A stretch of DNA of 64,000 nucleotides, taken from the NCBI GenBank assembly GCA_000149265.1, contig CH002629.1, positions 347,960 through 411,959 on the forward strand, written 5' to 3'. Shown one piece after another: positions 1 through 11,444 of the stretch (position 1 is its first letter; every line of letters starts with the position of its first letter). Below the pieces are notes generated by a model, which had not been told where the DNA came from, did no database searches, and saw only the letters and a program-made list of their open reading frames with translations. A program made the position numbers and the translations under genes. Origin of the DNA: Ciona savignyi. Lineage: Eukaryota; Chordata; Ascidiacea; Phlebobranchia; Cionidae.

Positions 1-119
1 CGGTCGTGTGGCCAAACGGTTAACGCGACCGATACATATACCAACTGTTATACAAAAAACGGTCTTAGTGACGAGCCCATCATGGGTTCGAAACTTAGCT
101 CGGTAAAAAAAAAAAAAAG
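1..119 (+). repeat. SINE-1 copy (tRNA-derived)
   Basis: Best SINE-1 example. It has an A-box-like TGGCCAAACGGTTAACG, a central ACGGTCTTAGTGA block, a B-box-like GGGTTCGAAAC and an A-run tail. The head looks like a Pol III tRNA promoter. The 5' end may be cut by the window edge. Confidence 0.85.
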
Positions 120-514
120 AGAGATTATGGTAAGAGTACGATCGGTTCAAAACCCGGCTAAACAAATATTTAAAAAGATAATTGTAAGAAAACGATTTCT
201 ATCCAAAACGTATAGCTAAAACATAAACAAAAAAAGCATTTAAACGACATGCGTTTAAAGCACCTAATAAAAAATGATAACAAAATGAAATGCAAGATGC
301 CGTGACAAAACTTTGTCATTATTTCTTTTACAGTATATTGCATTACACACAATAAATCAAATTAACGTGAAATATATATTTTATATGTGGTGCAAAAACC
401 TATTCAACACTTGTTTTATATTCTCTTAATCATGTTCTTGTAATTCGTTCACTCCACCACAGTCGAACGTCTGGGCCTCTAGAAATGTATCTTCTTTGAC
501 CCATACATTTAAAA

Positions 515-745
515 ACAGCGATGTTATTTGTTAAAAAGTGTATGCAAAAGTGTGTTTTTAAAAAAAGTGTGTACACGTGTAAGAAAAAGTGTGTATTTGT
601 TAAAAAAGTGTATAAACCTTTAAGAAAAAGTGTGTACACGTGTAAGAAAAAGTGTGTATTTGTTAAAAAAGTGTATAAACCTTTAAGAAAAAGTGTGTAT
701 ACGTGTAAGAAAAAGTGTGTACTTGTTAGGAGTGTGTGCAAACAA
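515..745. repeat. 63-bp minisatellite
   Basis: GTACACGTGT recurs at 571, 634 and 697 (as GTATACGTGT), an exact 63-bp period with inner AAGTGTGTA sub-repeats. Because 63 is a multiple of 3, long open frames appear on both strands; these are by-products, not genes. Confidence 0.8.
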
Positions 746-903
746 GTTTTGGATTAAAGTTTTTTAAACACAACATGTGAGGATACTCTGTTACATACAA
801 AAATTGGCAAAGGAAACAACGGCACTTTATATTGTTTATACAAATGACACAAAACTTGACATACATGGGTATTAAACACCATGAAAAAAACTATGCTTTT
901 CAG

Positions 904-3366
904 GTGGGCATGGCATGGATAATGAGCTTTCTGTCCAACCAGTTATCCTGCTTGTACCTACTGGTTATACAACGTCAATGCGAGTTATTTCCTCCTGTAA
1001 GTACCTTGTAAGAGGTAATTCCATTCTCCAATATGAACTTGCACCTCCACCAGGTATTTTACCTTTGTTGGGTTGCGGGAGGAGTGTTATCTCTGACGTG
1101 GACTTACACCTACAGCCAAGAGATGCACCTCGCGTCTGCAATCATCGTCGGGTGCGTGTATGTGCTTGCTCCTTTTCAACTCGCAGTCGGGGTCAAATAC
1201 TTCACCGAAAACCACTTCTGTGTGCCAGGTAAGCGTAACTTTATTAATGACAAACTCCGAATAAATTTGACATTGAATGTATTTTCGGTGGGCGCGGGGT
1301 AATTTGAAGATTACCCACGTAAATAACGCCCCATGCGTTTACCCAATTAATGGATAAACATGAATATTCTATCCTAGAATAAAAAAACCGTCTTCGTTAT
1401 TAATTGCAAATTTAATGATTATATAACTGTGAATCCAGTATATGGAAGCAAAAATCAAAAACAACATTATTTTAATAGAGATATTTTTTGCAAAATTAAT
1501 TATTGTAACAATGACATTATTAAAGCCACAAAATCCCACTAATGAGCATGGAATGTGGTTTATATTATAATGCAGACGTATGCATACGTATTATTAACAT
1601 GCATACGTATTATTTAACATGTATACGTATGCATACGTATCATTGACATGTACTTGCCAGAGAAATTAAAGACAGGACTTCAACGAGTGCTTGACAGTGT
1701 TGGTATAATGATGACATGGACCTGTATCGCAATGGCTTCAACCTTAACATACCCACTCGTATATGAACACTCCGCACATTTAGACACAGCAATTCGTGTG
1801 GGTAAGTTTTATCCTTTTAGCAAGCTGGAAAACTACTGGCCCGGTGGTATCGTTTTCAGTAAGATGCTTTCATTTGTATCTTGACGGCTGGAGAAATCTC
1901 TATAAAGGATTTATCCACGGTGACTGTCTGATAACTCTAAATCTATTGTAGTACTTTTACTTTAGTGAAACACCCCTACTGTTTTAGTTTAACCAATTTT
2001 CTCCATTCAGGCAATATCTCTTAACTGCCCCGCCCAAACACACAACTGACTAGCTTAGCGTTCGGTTTTATTCCTTTAACCTAAAATGCGATGTTTTAAC
2101 CACCAAGCTAAGTTAGATTCAATTGAGTAAATGGTGCAAGTAAACTAAGTTAAGCCCAACCTCACATTTCAAACTAAGTTAAGCCCACCCCCACAATTTT
2201 AACTAATTTAAGCCCACCCCCACATTTTTAACTAATTTAAGCCCACCCCCACATTTTTAACTAATTTAAGCCCACCCCCACATAAGTTTAAGCCAACTTC
2301 CACATTTTAAACTAATTTTAAGCCAACCCCCATAGTTTAAACTAAGTTTAAGCCAACCCCTACAGACTGGATCTCTGAAAGCACTGCCACACTAATTGGA
2401 CTCAGCTGTATGTTCGCCGTTCAAATCGTTTGGACCTTCCTTGATATATTCGTCTGCCCGAAATACACATCATGTCTCCAGAGCATTTACCCTATGTTCA
2501 TATTTGGTGAAATCGGTCTCTTGTTGGCAAACTACAGTTGGAAAATAGGTAAGGTGTTGTGCATTGGATTCAACATTTGTGTGCTCAAATATTCCTGGTC
2601 TACATATTTACTTACAACATGAGTTCGAAACTGAAAAAAGTTCATTAAACTAGGCTTAAACGGCTCTCATGTTCATACCAATATTCTTTGGTCTGGTCTT
2701 CACACATACGTGGTGCAAAATGTCTGACAGATTAGTGTGGTGGTTTATTAAGTCGCCTTTCAGTCGAAGGGTTGCATATTCGAAACTGGCCGCCCGCTAG
2801 TCGGTAATGTCCTTGTGCAAGGCACTTAACGGACATTACCTGAACCCAACGGATAAACGGGTTCCACCAAATTAAAGGAACGTTTGAATTATATACAACA
2901 CACTGCAATAGCGGTAACCCAACGGTGGGCACGAGGTCATCTGACGATTGCCCGTGTGTTAACCCCTTAGTTTTCCCAACCACGGGAATAAACAAAAAAT
3001 TCACATCACATCATGTTTATTTTTACATCACATATTATGGGTGTGGACCCTGCCCTACACGGGCATGTGCCTACAAATAAACGATTTAGGCTTACACTGC
3101 ATTTTACATAGGGCTATACATAAATCAAATATACTCAGACCCATTCTGTTATCAGAGGTAAAGTGTGTTGACCCTACCTTACATATGTGTCGACCGCCTT
3201 AACAGAATGCTATATATGAATCTACGAAGACAAATAAACATAATTCCAACACACAGGAATGACCCAAAGCAACTCTGCATGTTTAGTCTTCGCTCTATTT
3301 GCATCTCTGACGTTGCTTCTTCGCGAGAAATTCCACGGAACACTCCCCAAGAAGCACATGGATTGA
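904..3366 (+). CDS. DRAM/TMEM150-like multi-pass membrane protein, 3' five exons (gene A, partial)
   Basis: Exons read as 904-996, 1054-1228, 1661-1801, 2366-2548 and 3257-3366 (TGA at 3364-3366). All have AG/GT borders and intron phases 0,1,1,1, giving 233 residues plus stop. The first 31-codon exon has the same length and pattern as its partner on the minus strand (VGMAWIMSFLSN versus VTLAWPITLLSN), and the next keeps WTYT..., E.H..SA and QL.VGVK. Predicted membrane segments fall in each exon. The order (helix ending in an MY/LY turn, helix pair around a conserved His, then GLxRVLDS before the next helix) resembles Frag1/DRAM/TMEM150 proteins, which act in endomembranes and autophagy or plasma-membrane lipid control. 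That family call is inference. The first two exons (N-terminus, TM1) are not visible and probably lie left of the window. A polyadenylation signal AATAAA is at 3388-3393. Confidence 0.6.
1570..1650. repeat. Palindromic ATACGTAT short tandem array
   Basis: ATGCATACGTATTATT-type units repeat three to four times and contain the perfect palindrome ATACGTATGCATACGTAT. The array ends 10 nt before the gene A acceptor at 1660. Confidence 0.7.
2150..2365. repeat. Minisatellite of about 29-33 bp units
   Basis: Units of the form TTTAACTAATTTAAGCCCAC plus CCCCA repeat about seven times. The last unit supplies the acceptor (CCCCTACAG, ending 2365) of gene A's 183-nt exon. Confidence 0.75.
2733..2999 (+). 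repeat. SINE-2 copy
   Basis: Head TGGTGGTTTATTAAGTCGCC with CTTTCAGTCGAAGGGTTGCA and TATTCGAAAC (tRNA-like A and B boxes), then the conserved GGCACTTAACGGACATT block and a tail ending near GGGAATAAACA. It lies in the gene A intron before the last exon. Confidence 0.75.
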
Positions 3367-3387
3367 TGGAACTCGCTGGACAACAAC

Positions 3388-3393
3388 AATAAA
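3388..3393 (+). terminator. Polyadenylation signal of gene A
   Basis: AATAAA lies 22 nt after the gene A stop codon, at a typical distance for a short 3'UTR. Confidence 0.6.
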
Positions 3394-3399
3394 TTAACA

Positions 3400-4738
3400 T
3401 ATTTTTTTCCGAATAGCCCTACGTAATGAATTTAAATTAAAAAATGGAGGGGTTTCTCAATCATGCCTACTTTTGTTTAATAACACATTTCGTGGCCTAC
3501 TTCTCAGTTATGTCTAACTTTCTTGCTTAATGGCCATTTTAGCATTTTTTTAAATCAATAGATTATCATAAAACATTTCGATTTACTTAAAGTTAAAAGT
3601 ATTTTAACGCAATCTTTAAAGACAACATTGGTAAACATTGGTCCACCTTCTGCATTTGCTAGAACGCCTGTTTCGTTAATCAAACTTGAGGTTTTTTCGC
3701 TCACTTTAAATTGCTTAAACCCCTGGTGTATATAAACAATTGTTTTAATTTTTTTTGTAAGGAATATTAAACGGATGCAAATATTATTTTGATTTCTAGT
3801 ATAAACTTTCTATTTGACCTATATAGCTCTACACAGGCGCCTACTAGTCGGCTGGTTATCGTTTATTATGGGTCCCATTTGGAAAAATGTCAAATCAGAT
3901 TAAAACTTTAAGAATTGTTCCATAACATCTACAAATCAGATTAAAACTTTAAGAATTGTTCCATAACATAAGTCACTTATAAAAACAGAAACTTATCTAC
4001 TAAACCCAGGGGAATTTCCTGAAACCATTAAAAAATAAATCAGGCTGTTTTGGGAATTTAGCCTTTTTTCACTACAGCGCTTGAAAATAAATAAGCTTTA
4101 ATTTAAAATATTTGTGGTGAAATGTTCGTAAATTTTAGACGTTTATCTTTTATTTAACTGCACATGGAAAATAAGTTTGGTTGGTTAACTATGGGACCCA
4201 TGCGTTTATGCTTGCAGAAACAAACTATATACTCGGTGTATAAAATACAAATTGTGGTTAGGGACCCTGTAGCATGAATATATGGCATACAACATGTGTT
4301 TTACAAATAGTGGTGGTTAAACACGTGGTTGGCACTCTCTAGTTTCTTTCCATTTAGTGTGCGGTCAGAAAGCTTACGAAATTTCCTTTTATTTTTTATC
4401 GTTTTACTTTGTTCCTTTTTAAGTTTTAAGTGTTTAGTGAGACTGTATTTTTAGTGAGACTTTTTAAGTGAGACTGTATTTATTAATGAATAAACAGACA
4501 CATACGGTAGAGATTCATTGATTTATAGAATATATAGACGTGGTAATCCTCTGAGTATAAATGTAAATTAGAAGTAATTAAAAAGGTTTGAAATTAACAC
4601 GGTTAAATAAATGCGATAACCCAACAGTCATGGAAAACAGCTCAATACAATGTTAAAGAGTCGTATATGATAGAGATACCTTAATTTAAAGTGTATTGCT
4701 TAAAATTAATACTTAAAGTGTGATGCACAAAATTAATA
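3400..4738. other. Intergenic DNA without a gene
   Basis: AT-rich, stop-dense in all frames. It contains only the 41-bp duplication and a short GTGAGACTGTATTT repeat near 4436-4482. Confidence 0.6.
3893..3970. repeat. Tandem duplication of about 41 bp
   Basis: AAATCAGATTAAAACTTTAA with the following GAATTGTTCCATAACA occurs twice in succession. Confidence 0.8.
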
Positions 4739-4746
4739 CTTATAAA

Positions 4747-4924
4747 CAGTGATGGGATTCAATAGGTTCGCATGGGTTCGGTCGAGCCCATTCTTGGAAC
4801 GTCGGGATAATCACCGATCCGATTTTTGCTTTTTTTTACAGACATTGGACCTTTTAGGGAACATGTTGTTAGTAAGTACGATACAAAAAATAACCTGTTC
4901 TTAAAATTTTGAATCCCATTAATG
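4747..4924. mobile_element. Short hAT-like MITE, 178 bp
   Basis: Inverted termini share ATGGGATTCAA (left CAGTGATGGGATTCAA; the right end, read in reverse, is CATTAATGGGATTCAA). The flanks are CTTATAAA (4739-4746) and CTTATAAG (4925-4932), a 7 of 8 match expected for an aged 8-bp target duplication. It carries no coding sequence. Confidence 0.65.
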
Positions 4925-4932
4925 CTTATAAG

Positions 4933-5852
4933 TGTGATACATAAAATTAATAATGTACAAGGTATTATGGAAGTCGGTGATAAGCTATTCTGTCGATTGG
5001 CCTTATATATATCTGACGTATTTTCCGGTTGAGAGAAGATTGAGAGAAGCGTGGTAAAATGGTTAATAACAAAACGCGGAAATAAGGAACTACGGGGAAG
5101 TGCGAAACATAATTACGGCAAGCTTAAAACAACAGGCAAATCCATACTTTGGTAAGGTTGGTTGATGATTAGTATACTCGTATTTCCATAGCTTTAAACT
5201 TCGCAAGGGTGGGTTAGTGAAAGTATAATTTTTTATAGTTTTGTATTTTCGCATTTTGGAGAATGCCTTTAAATCACACCACTACACCATGCAGTAAACG
5301 ACACGTAGATAATATATATAGTTAACTATAATTATTGTATGAGAATACACATAAGGAAGGTTATAACGTTAATTACATATAGTGGCTTAAATGACTTGGT
5401 TGAATTTGGAGTTCTTTGCCGGACTAAGTTTTGATCCCACGATATGCTAGTTACTGTAACCTTTTATATTAGTAATCTACCAATCGATTCAAATGTGCAA
5501 TTTACAGTAACTACACAATGTATTACATTGCATCAGTGCAGTTAAATAGGCCTTAAGGAGTCAGTCATTATTCTCACTTATGTGGGTGTAGTAGGATTTT
5601 TGTTTCAAGGGATGCAAATTCAACCCTTATCCCAGCAAATATGCTATATGGATGGATGTATCTCTTTCAAACCAAAATTAACATCCTAACAATATACAGA
5701 ATTAGCTCGTTAAGAGTTAACCCCATATAATAAGCAGCGCATAAACAATATTGACCATTGAAATACCAAAATATTATGATTTTGTTTTTGTTGTTTGTTA
5801 GTTCTCCAATTTTAGTCGACATTACTTCGTGAATATAAAGTACTCGATACAC
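4933..5852. other. Intergenic DNA between convergent genes A and B
   Basis: No supported gene. It would contain the gene B 3'UTR, but I found no clear AATAAA on the minus strand. Confidence 0.5.
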
Positions 5853-8800
5853 TCAGTACATTTTCGTCGCCTCATATTGAACCATTGTAGTTTGTACTGT
5901 CCCTTTGATCCAATTTCGAAACAGGAAACAAAAGGTGGCAGCAAGTCCCAGTCCAACACAAATCTCGTTGTAAACGTTCATTCCTGTCAGGTGTATTCAA
6001 GTTTTATATTTTTACCTAGCTTCATGAGTTCGTGGAATGAATGGGTTTAATAAAACCCCACTGGAATTAATGGAATCTACCGAAAGGAACGTCTCAGTAA
6101 TATTAGACACACTAAGCAACACTAAAAGGAGGCAAACTGCTTAATAAAACGTGCAACCCAATTCTAACTTTGCCCTAAACCTTAATTTCAACCCCAACGC
6201 TTAACTTAACGGTAACCCTTGTTGGCATAATCCTTATTTTAGTGAGCAGTATTCCTCCTTCCGTACTGACTTATTTTAGTTGTTTCCAACTCTCTTCAAT
6301 AGCGAAGATATCTATAGAGGTAATCTAACGATTTTCCATGTGATAACCCCCCTTTTTCTAATCACAAGATAAACATGAATTTGCTATTGAATTCCATTCA
6401 TCATTGTAATTCAGGGATTGGTACATAAATGGGCCCCGTTAAATAAAGTAGTTGCTTCATTTTTTAGTAGAATCCATGAATTCACTGCGTTCAGGAGTTC
6501 TTCGTTATGTGCCATGCCCAAGGACACGATCGACTAGAGACGCAACAACCCATCAACCTTTTTATCTGGATAACCGAACATCAAATAAAACAAACCATTT
6601 TCCGGGTCATAGTTGGACAGGAACATTCCAAATGCACAGAACATGATCATTGGGTAGACATTTCGGATGCAGCAGGTATATTTCGGGTAGATAATAACAT
6701 CGCAGATGGTCCACATTGCCTGGCCAACAGCAAAGAACGCCAAGCCTAGTTTCACCGAAGCATCCATACCAGGAACAGCTGCACACCGTGGAATATTAGC
6801 TGGTTGGTTGTGTCATTGGGCAAGACACTTAACGGACATCGCCTGAACCATGTGGAAAAATGAGTTTAAAATACTCAACAAACTAAAATTATACACAACA
6901 CATTAAAACCCGGCGGTGGGCGTGAGGCAATCTAACGATTGGCCGTGTGATAACGCTCGTGTGTTTTTCCATTCTCGTGGATAAACATGAATATATACGA
7001 TCGTGTGGCAGATTGGTTAACCCGACCAATACATATACAGACTTACATACAAAAAACAGTCTTAACAACTATCCCTCCCTGGGTTTGAAACTAAAGCCGG
7101 TAAAAAAACAAAAAAACTTGAATATCATATCCCTTATTATTTTGTAAAATGTTTTACTAGGGCCTATATGCAACTAAGCTGTTTTACAAATATTGTTTAC
7201 GTATATATTAGAAAGAGTCAGAAAACCATTTTAGCAGTGCTTAAAAACGAGGCATTTGTACCAAGAGTTTAACCGTTAGAATGTGGATTGATTAGCATTA
7301 GAGTATAGTACAGAAGTATAATAGTTATTTTAATCATAAAATATGCAAATTACTTATTTGCAAAACATGGGATTGATTGATTTGAAACAACCCAATAAGG
7401 TACTTCAAGCAACAAAATATAATCGAGATTTCAACCGAACGATAGCGGACGGTGTTTGAATATTTAACTGACTCGTTTTATGTGATTTAAACCTTCTGCG
7501 AAATATAGCAACTAAGTCTCTGTATGAACACAAACATTTACACCTAAGCGTTCGTAAGTGCTTTTGGCTATAACTGTATGTAGAATATTGGTGTAATTTT
7601 GAATGAATCTTTCAGTAACTAAAATCTAAGTATCAGTTTATTAACAAATTAAAATATATTTCAGTTAAATACGGTCGTGAGGCCAAATGGTTAAGGTGGC
7701 CGATACATGTACATAATTACACACAAATAACGGTCCTAGAAACTTGGCTCGGTAAAAATAGCAAAGTAGATCCCAAATAAGCTTATCCACAAATTCACGA
7801 AAAGGGTATAAAATATAATATTCTATGTAGAGTTTGAGATAGTTGTCCGATTTTTACAATTTAATTCTGACCTCTCAAAATCGGTTTGTCCAAATGAGCT
7901 GAATATTCAAACGCAAGCGCGTGAGTGAGTGTTGACGTCATAGCGGTGAACGACCAAGTCGCCATTATTCCCGCGCTGTCCAGAACCACCCGTCGAAGTC
8001 CGATTTTCAATGTTTCTGCAAAGTTTAGCAAAAAGCAAGGATAAATTGAAGACACTTTCTAAATAGATTAAACAATATTTGTAAAAATACTTAATTGCAT
8101 AAGCCCTAGTAGAACAGTATAATAAAATGAATAATCCATAATATTTTAGCAAAATAATAGGGGATAGGATATTTATGTTTATCCACGTGACTGGGAAAAC
8201 GCGTACGGGTAATCAGATCACCTCGCGCCCACCATCGGGTTACCAGAGCTATTGCAGTGAGTTGTGTATATGATTAACACATTCCTGTTGTTTGGTAGAA
8301 CCCATTAATCCGCTGGGTTCAGGCAATATCTGCTGTGTAGGCTACCTTGACCAAGGTCTTACAACATTTTAGCTGAAAGGCGACGAGCCCACCAAGCTAA
8401 TCAGTCGCACGAAAGCACTTAGTTGCGCTAGCAGTGTTAAGGTGAGGTTAAAGTCAACGGATTTCAATATTAAATAAAAATTTCAAGCAACCTGGCAATA
8501 TTTTTCCTTTAGCGTGGTATGTCTTCACCCCAACATAGAGTTGGATTGGATACATTATACTGACGAACAACACCAGCACGGCGGAAACGGCATGTAATTC
8601 GCGGTCAAAGGTGTAAGTCCACACTGCTGAAAGGATTGCTCCCATCGCCCAAGTTATGTAGAATGTCTGATTAAAAATAAGAAGAACTAAAACAATGTAA
8701 TAAATATTTTATCGATTTATAAAAGGTAAAATAACAATTACGTTTTCTTAGTAAATGGGAAACACGGGAGATTATAACAAGGCCGTCAGATCACCTCGCG

Positions 8801-11444
8801 GCCACCGTCGGGTTACCGGAATTATTGCAGTGTTTTGTGTATGGTTCACACGTTCCTTTAATTTAGTAGAACCCATTATTCCACTGAATTCAGGCAATGT
8901 CCGTTAAATGCCCTGCGCCAATTAACTATCTAGTGCCCAGTTTCGATGCAATTATTTGGCTACAAAATGGGAGAACCAAGGGGGTTATCACACGGGCAAT
9001 CGTCAGATTACCTAGCGCCCACCCTCGGGTTACCGGAGCTATTGCAGTATGTTGTATATGATACATACGCTTCTTCAATTTTATTAGAAACTAATACTTT
9101 ATTGGGTTTAACAGAAGTTCGCTTGGTTCGTAGCCCAATATATAACAGAATGCATCCGTGTGTGTATAGGATTCGGATAGACGTTATAACATCAAAATAA
9201 GGTGAAAGTATCGCATGAAACAAATCATTTCAAGTATCTGTCATCGCATGTTTACAGCCGGGTTGACAAATCTATTGCAGTGTATTCAATAAGTTTAATC
9301 TTCGATACATACTTTTAAACGATTTATTTGAATATATTGGATCGAGGTAACGACAATCAATTTTCTTATAATAATTTGTTACTTTGTCATAGATGCCGAC
9401 CAACATTTTAAAACGGTAACTATATTAACAATAACAGTGGTATGAAAAACAACGAAAGTCCACATCGCAGTTTAATTGGACTTGTTGTAATGGTGGATAG
9501 AGTATTTATGTTTAACTGCTTAATATCCGCTGTTTTGCCCAACAAAACAACCATATAGCAAGTGTACAGTTGCGAACCTACCACCTTTTCGGCTGAAAGG
9601 CATTTCAAAAGCCCAGCAAGCTAATCGGTCGGACAATATAGTAATAAAACACAGTGTCGTGCCGTTGCACACATTCTTTCTCAAGGAAGGTGCAGGTAAT
9701 CGGCGGGAGTGGAAACCGAACCAATGACATATAATCTTTACCGGTGGAAATATGTTGTGGTACTTGCATGCTTTGTACATGAAAACTGCAGCAAGAATGT
9801 TGGATAGTAGAGTGATTGGCCAAGCGAGGGTTACCTGGAATATAAAATAAATTACAAAACTTTTATTCAATGTATTAACAACATTTTACGATTCTAATTT
9901 TGGAGCTGTCAGTAAGACCAATTTATATATAGAGAGAGAGAAAGAGAGAAGGAGAGAAAGAGAGAGGGAGTGAAAGAGAGAAGGAGAGAAAGAGAGAGGG
10001 AGAGAAAGAGAGAAAGAGAGAAAAAGAGAAAGAGAAAGAGAGAAAGAGAAAAAGGTAAAACCGTTTTTAAAACAATTCGATATACATGTAGCAGTCACGC
10101 TAATCATTTCGTTGGTCTTGTGCGGGTGCCTCTAAATACTACAGGACCGCTTGGAGCGCTTGGATCGCTTGGATCACTTAGATTGCTATGGAAAGTAATT
10201 CTAACCCTGTCCCAAACACTAATCTCAACCCCAGAACTAACTTTAACCCCAAATCTAACATTAATATCATAGCTTTTGTAATTACTAAGTATAGTAAGCG
10301 ATCCAAGCGATCTAAGCGTTCCAAGCGATTTAAGCGCTCCATGCGCTCCAAGCGGTCCAAGCTCTCCTGTAGTATTTAGAGGTACCGGTCTTGTGCAGCT
10401 AAATGAGTATAGCCGTGTGGCCAAATGCTCAAAGCGACCGATACACATCCCGAGTTATATACCAAAACATGATCGGAGTAACCCGGTAAAACTTGGTCCC
10501 CTAAAAAATAAAAGTCGGCGTGGAAGTGTAGAAATAATTTCTTTATACAAGGTACAGTTTCGATCATCCCATGATCTGCTTATCACTAACACTAGCATTT
10601 GAATTAAGAAATCTGTATATTAAAGGGACGTGTGAACCATTCGGCCACAAAACACGGAACATGTAGCGACGTCAGGACTGGGGTGGTGCTAAGCGGAAGA
10701 TTTTCTGCGTTAAACTGTTTCTTTCAAGCCTATATTGCTCAAACCAAAGTTATACCAGCAATGTTAAGAAATAAATGTTAACAAATTATTAATGTTAAAA
10801 ATAAATTATTATGAATGGAAATAAAAAAAATATACAGGGTAAGGTTTTGAACCCGCGAACGGCTTGCCACTAATTTTTAGAAAATGCCACCAACCATGGT
10901 CTGGGACGGGTCGTTGTCGACGTTGTACTTCGTTGCGACTTTCAGTGGGGATTGTCTGAAGAACTCTGTGGAAACAAGTTTTAACTGATTTGTATGTTTC
11001 ACTTTTCCACGTGTATCGCAAATTGGGGAGTTGAAACCAACCCCGACTAGTCGGTTGTGTCCTTGTCTGATCTGCCATTGACTGAAACTAGTGGAATAAT
11101 GGGTTGAAGGAACGTCTCAATCACACACAGCGCACTGCAATAGCTCCGACGGTGGACGCGAGGTAAACTGACAATTGCCTGTGTGATAACATAGCTTGCG
11201 TTTTTATCCATTCACGAGATAAAATTGTGTGTTTATCCATGAGGAGATATTATTGAATAAAGTCCACTTAAGTATACAAAGGTATTTCTATAAATTATAT
11301 TAATTACATTCCAAAACCCAACTACTTACTTGTTCCCGGTAATTCCAATTTCCCATTTGCAGCAAATATGAAGAACAAATAGGCACACAGGCCGGTGGAC
11401 AAGACCACTGTCACACAAAATATTCGTTCGTTGGTTAAATTCAT
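5853..11444 (-). CDS. DRAM/TMEM150-like multi-pass membrane protein, complete (gene B)
   Basis: Seven exons on the minus strand: 11444-11330, 10965-10895, 9834-9742, 8666-8492, 8015-7872, 6778-6596 and 5983-5853 (TGA). The lengths sum to 912 nt, 303 codons plus stop, and every junction keeps frame (phases 1,0,0,1,1,1). The start MNLTNERIF precedes TM1. Hydrophobic segments occur in exons 1, 3, 4 (two), 5, 6 (two) and 7, so eight in all; a typical DRAM-family protein has six, so the last two would be an extension. Exon 6 carries a YPKYTCC cysteine cluster that gene A shares as CPKYTSC. It faces gene A tail to tail, about 2.5 kb away, and is clearly its paralogue (about 40 percent identity by eye in exon 4). 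The donor of exon 2 (ATG then GTTGGT) is weak and is the least sure boundary. Function is unproven; a role in endomembrane or autophagy control is only family inference. Confidence 0.65.
6800..6993 (+). repeat. SINE-2 copy, head deleted
   Basis: Body from GGTTGTGTCATTGGGCAAGA through AACGGACATCGCCTGAACC to GGATAAACATGAATAT. It lies in the intron before gene B exon 6. Confidence 0.65.
6996..7118 (+). repeat. SINE-1 copy
   Basis: Complete copy with A box, ACAGTCTTAA block, GGGTTTGAAAC B box and A-rich tail. It is inserted directly after a SINE-2 tail. Confidence 0.75.
7671..7762 (+). repeat. SINE-1 copy with internal deletion
   Basis: Head ACGGTCGTGAGGCCAAATGG is intact. The region between the ACGGTCCTAG block and GAAACTTGGCTCGG is shortened, removing part of the B box. 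It lies just downstream of gene B exon 5. Confidence 0.7.
8160..8405 (-). repeat. SINE-2 copy
   Basis: Minus-strand copy from TAGGATATTTATGTTTATCC through CTCGCGCCCACCATCGGG to a head ending GCTGAAAGGCGACG. Confidence 0.7.
8765..9130 (-). repeat. Two partial SINE-2 copies
   Basis: Body fragments at about 8765-8945 and 8960-9130. Each has ATCACCTCGCGGCCACC or the related CTAGCGCCCACCCTCGGG, and TACCGGA.CTATTGCAGT. Confidence 0.55.
9925..10055. repeat. Purine (GA)n-type simple repeat
   Basis: GAGAGAAAGAGAGAAGGAGA-like units over 130 bp, giving spurious Arg/Glu and Ser/Leu/Phe frames. It lies in the gene B intron between exons 2 and 3. Confidence 0.85.
10124..10386. mobile_element. Foldback/MULE-like MITE with 10-bp target duplication
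   Basis: Exact direct repeats GGTCTTGTGC lie at 10114-10123 and 10387-10396. Inside are inverted termini (CCTCTAAATACTACAGGA), followed on each arm by tandem 9-bp units of the type CGCTTGGAT (arms about 75-115 nt). A 90-nt spacer contains no gene. Long, internally repetitive arms and a 9-10 bp duplication suggest a foldback or Mutator-like non-autonomous element. Confidence 0.7.
10411..10510 (+). repeat. Degenerate SINE-1 copy
   Basis: GTGTGGCCAAATGCTC head and GCGACCGATACACAT are recognisable; the remainder has diverged. It abuts the foldback element. Confidence 0.5.
11045..11255 (+). repeat. SINE-2 copy, 5' truncated
   Basis: Begins GACTAGTCGGTTGTGTCCTT and runs to a degenerate GAGATAAAA tail. 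It lies between gene B exons 1 and 2. Confidence 0.55.

Noticed and set aside
1..119. Functional tRNA gene
   Set aside because: A and B boxes are present, but no cloverleaf forms and many diverged copies exist; it is a SINE head.
430..757. Frames of 103 aa (-) and 78 aa (+) as genes
   Set aside because: They are translations of a 63-bp minisatellite.
9886..10272. Arg/Glu-rich and Ser/Leu-rich frames
   Set aside because: Produced by the (GA)n repeat and the foldback element arms.
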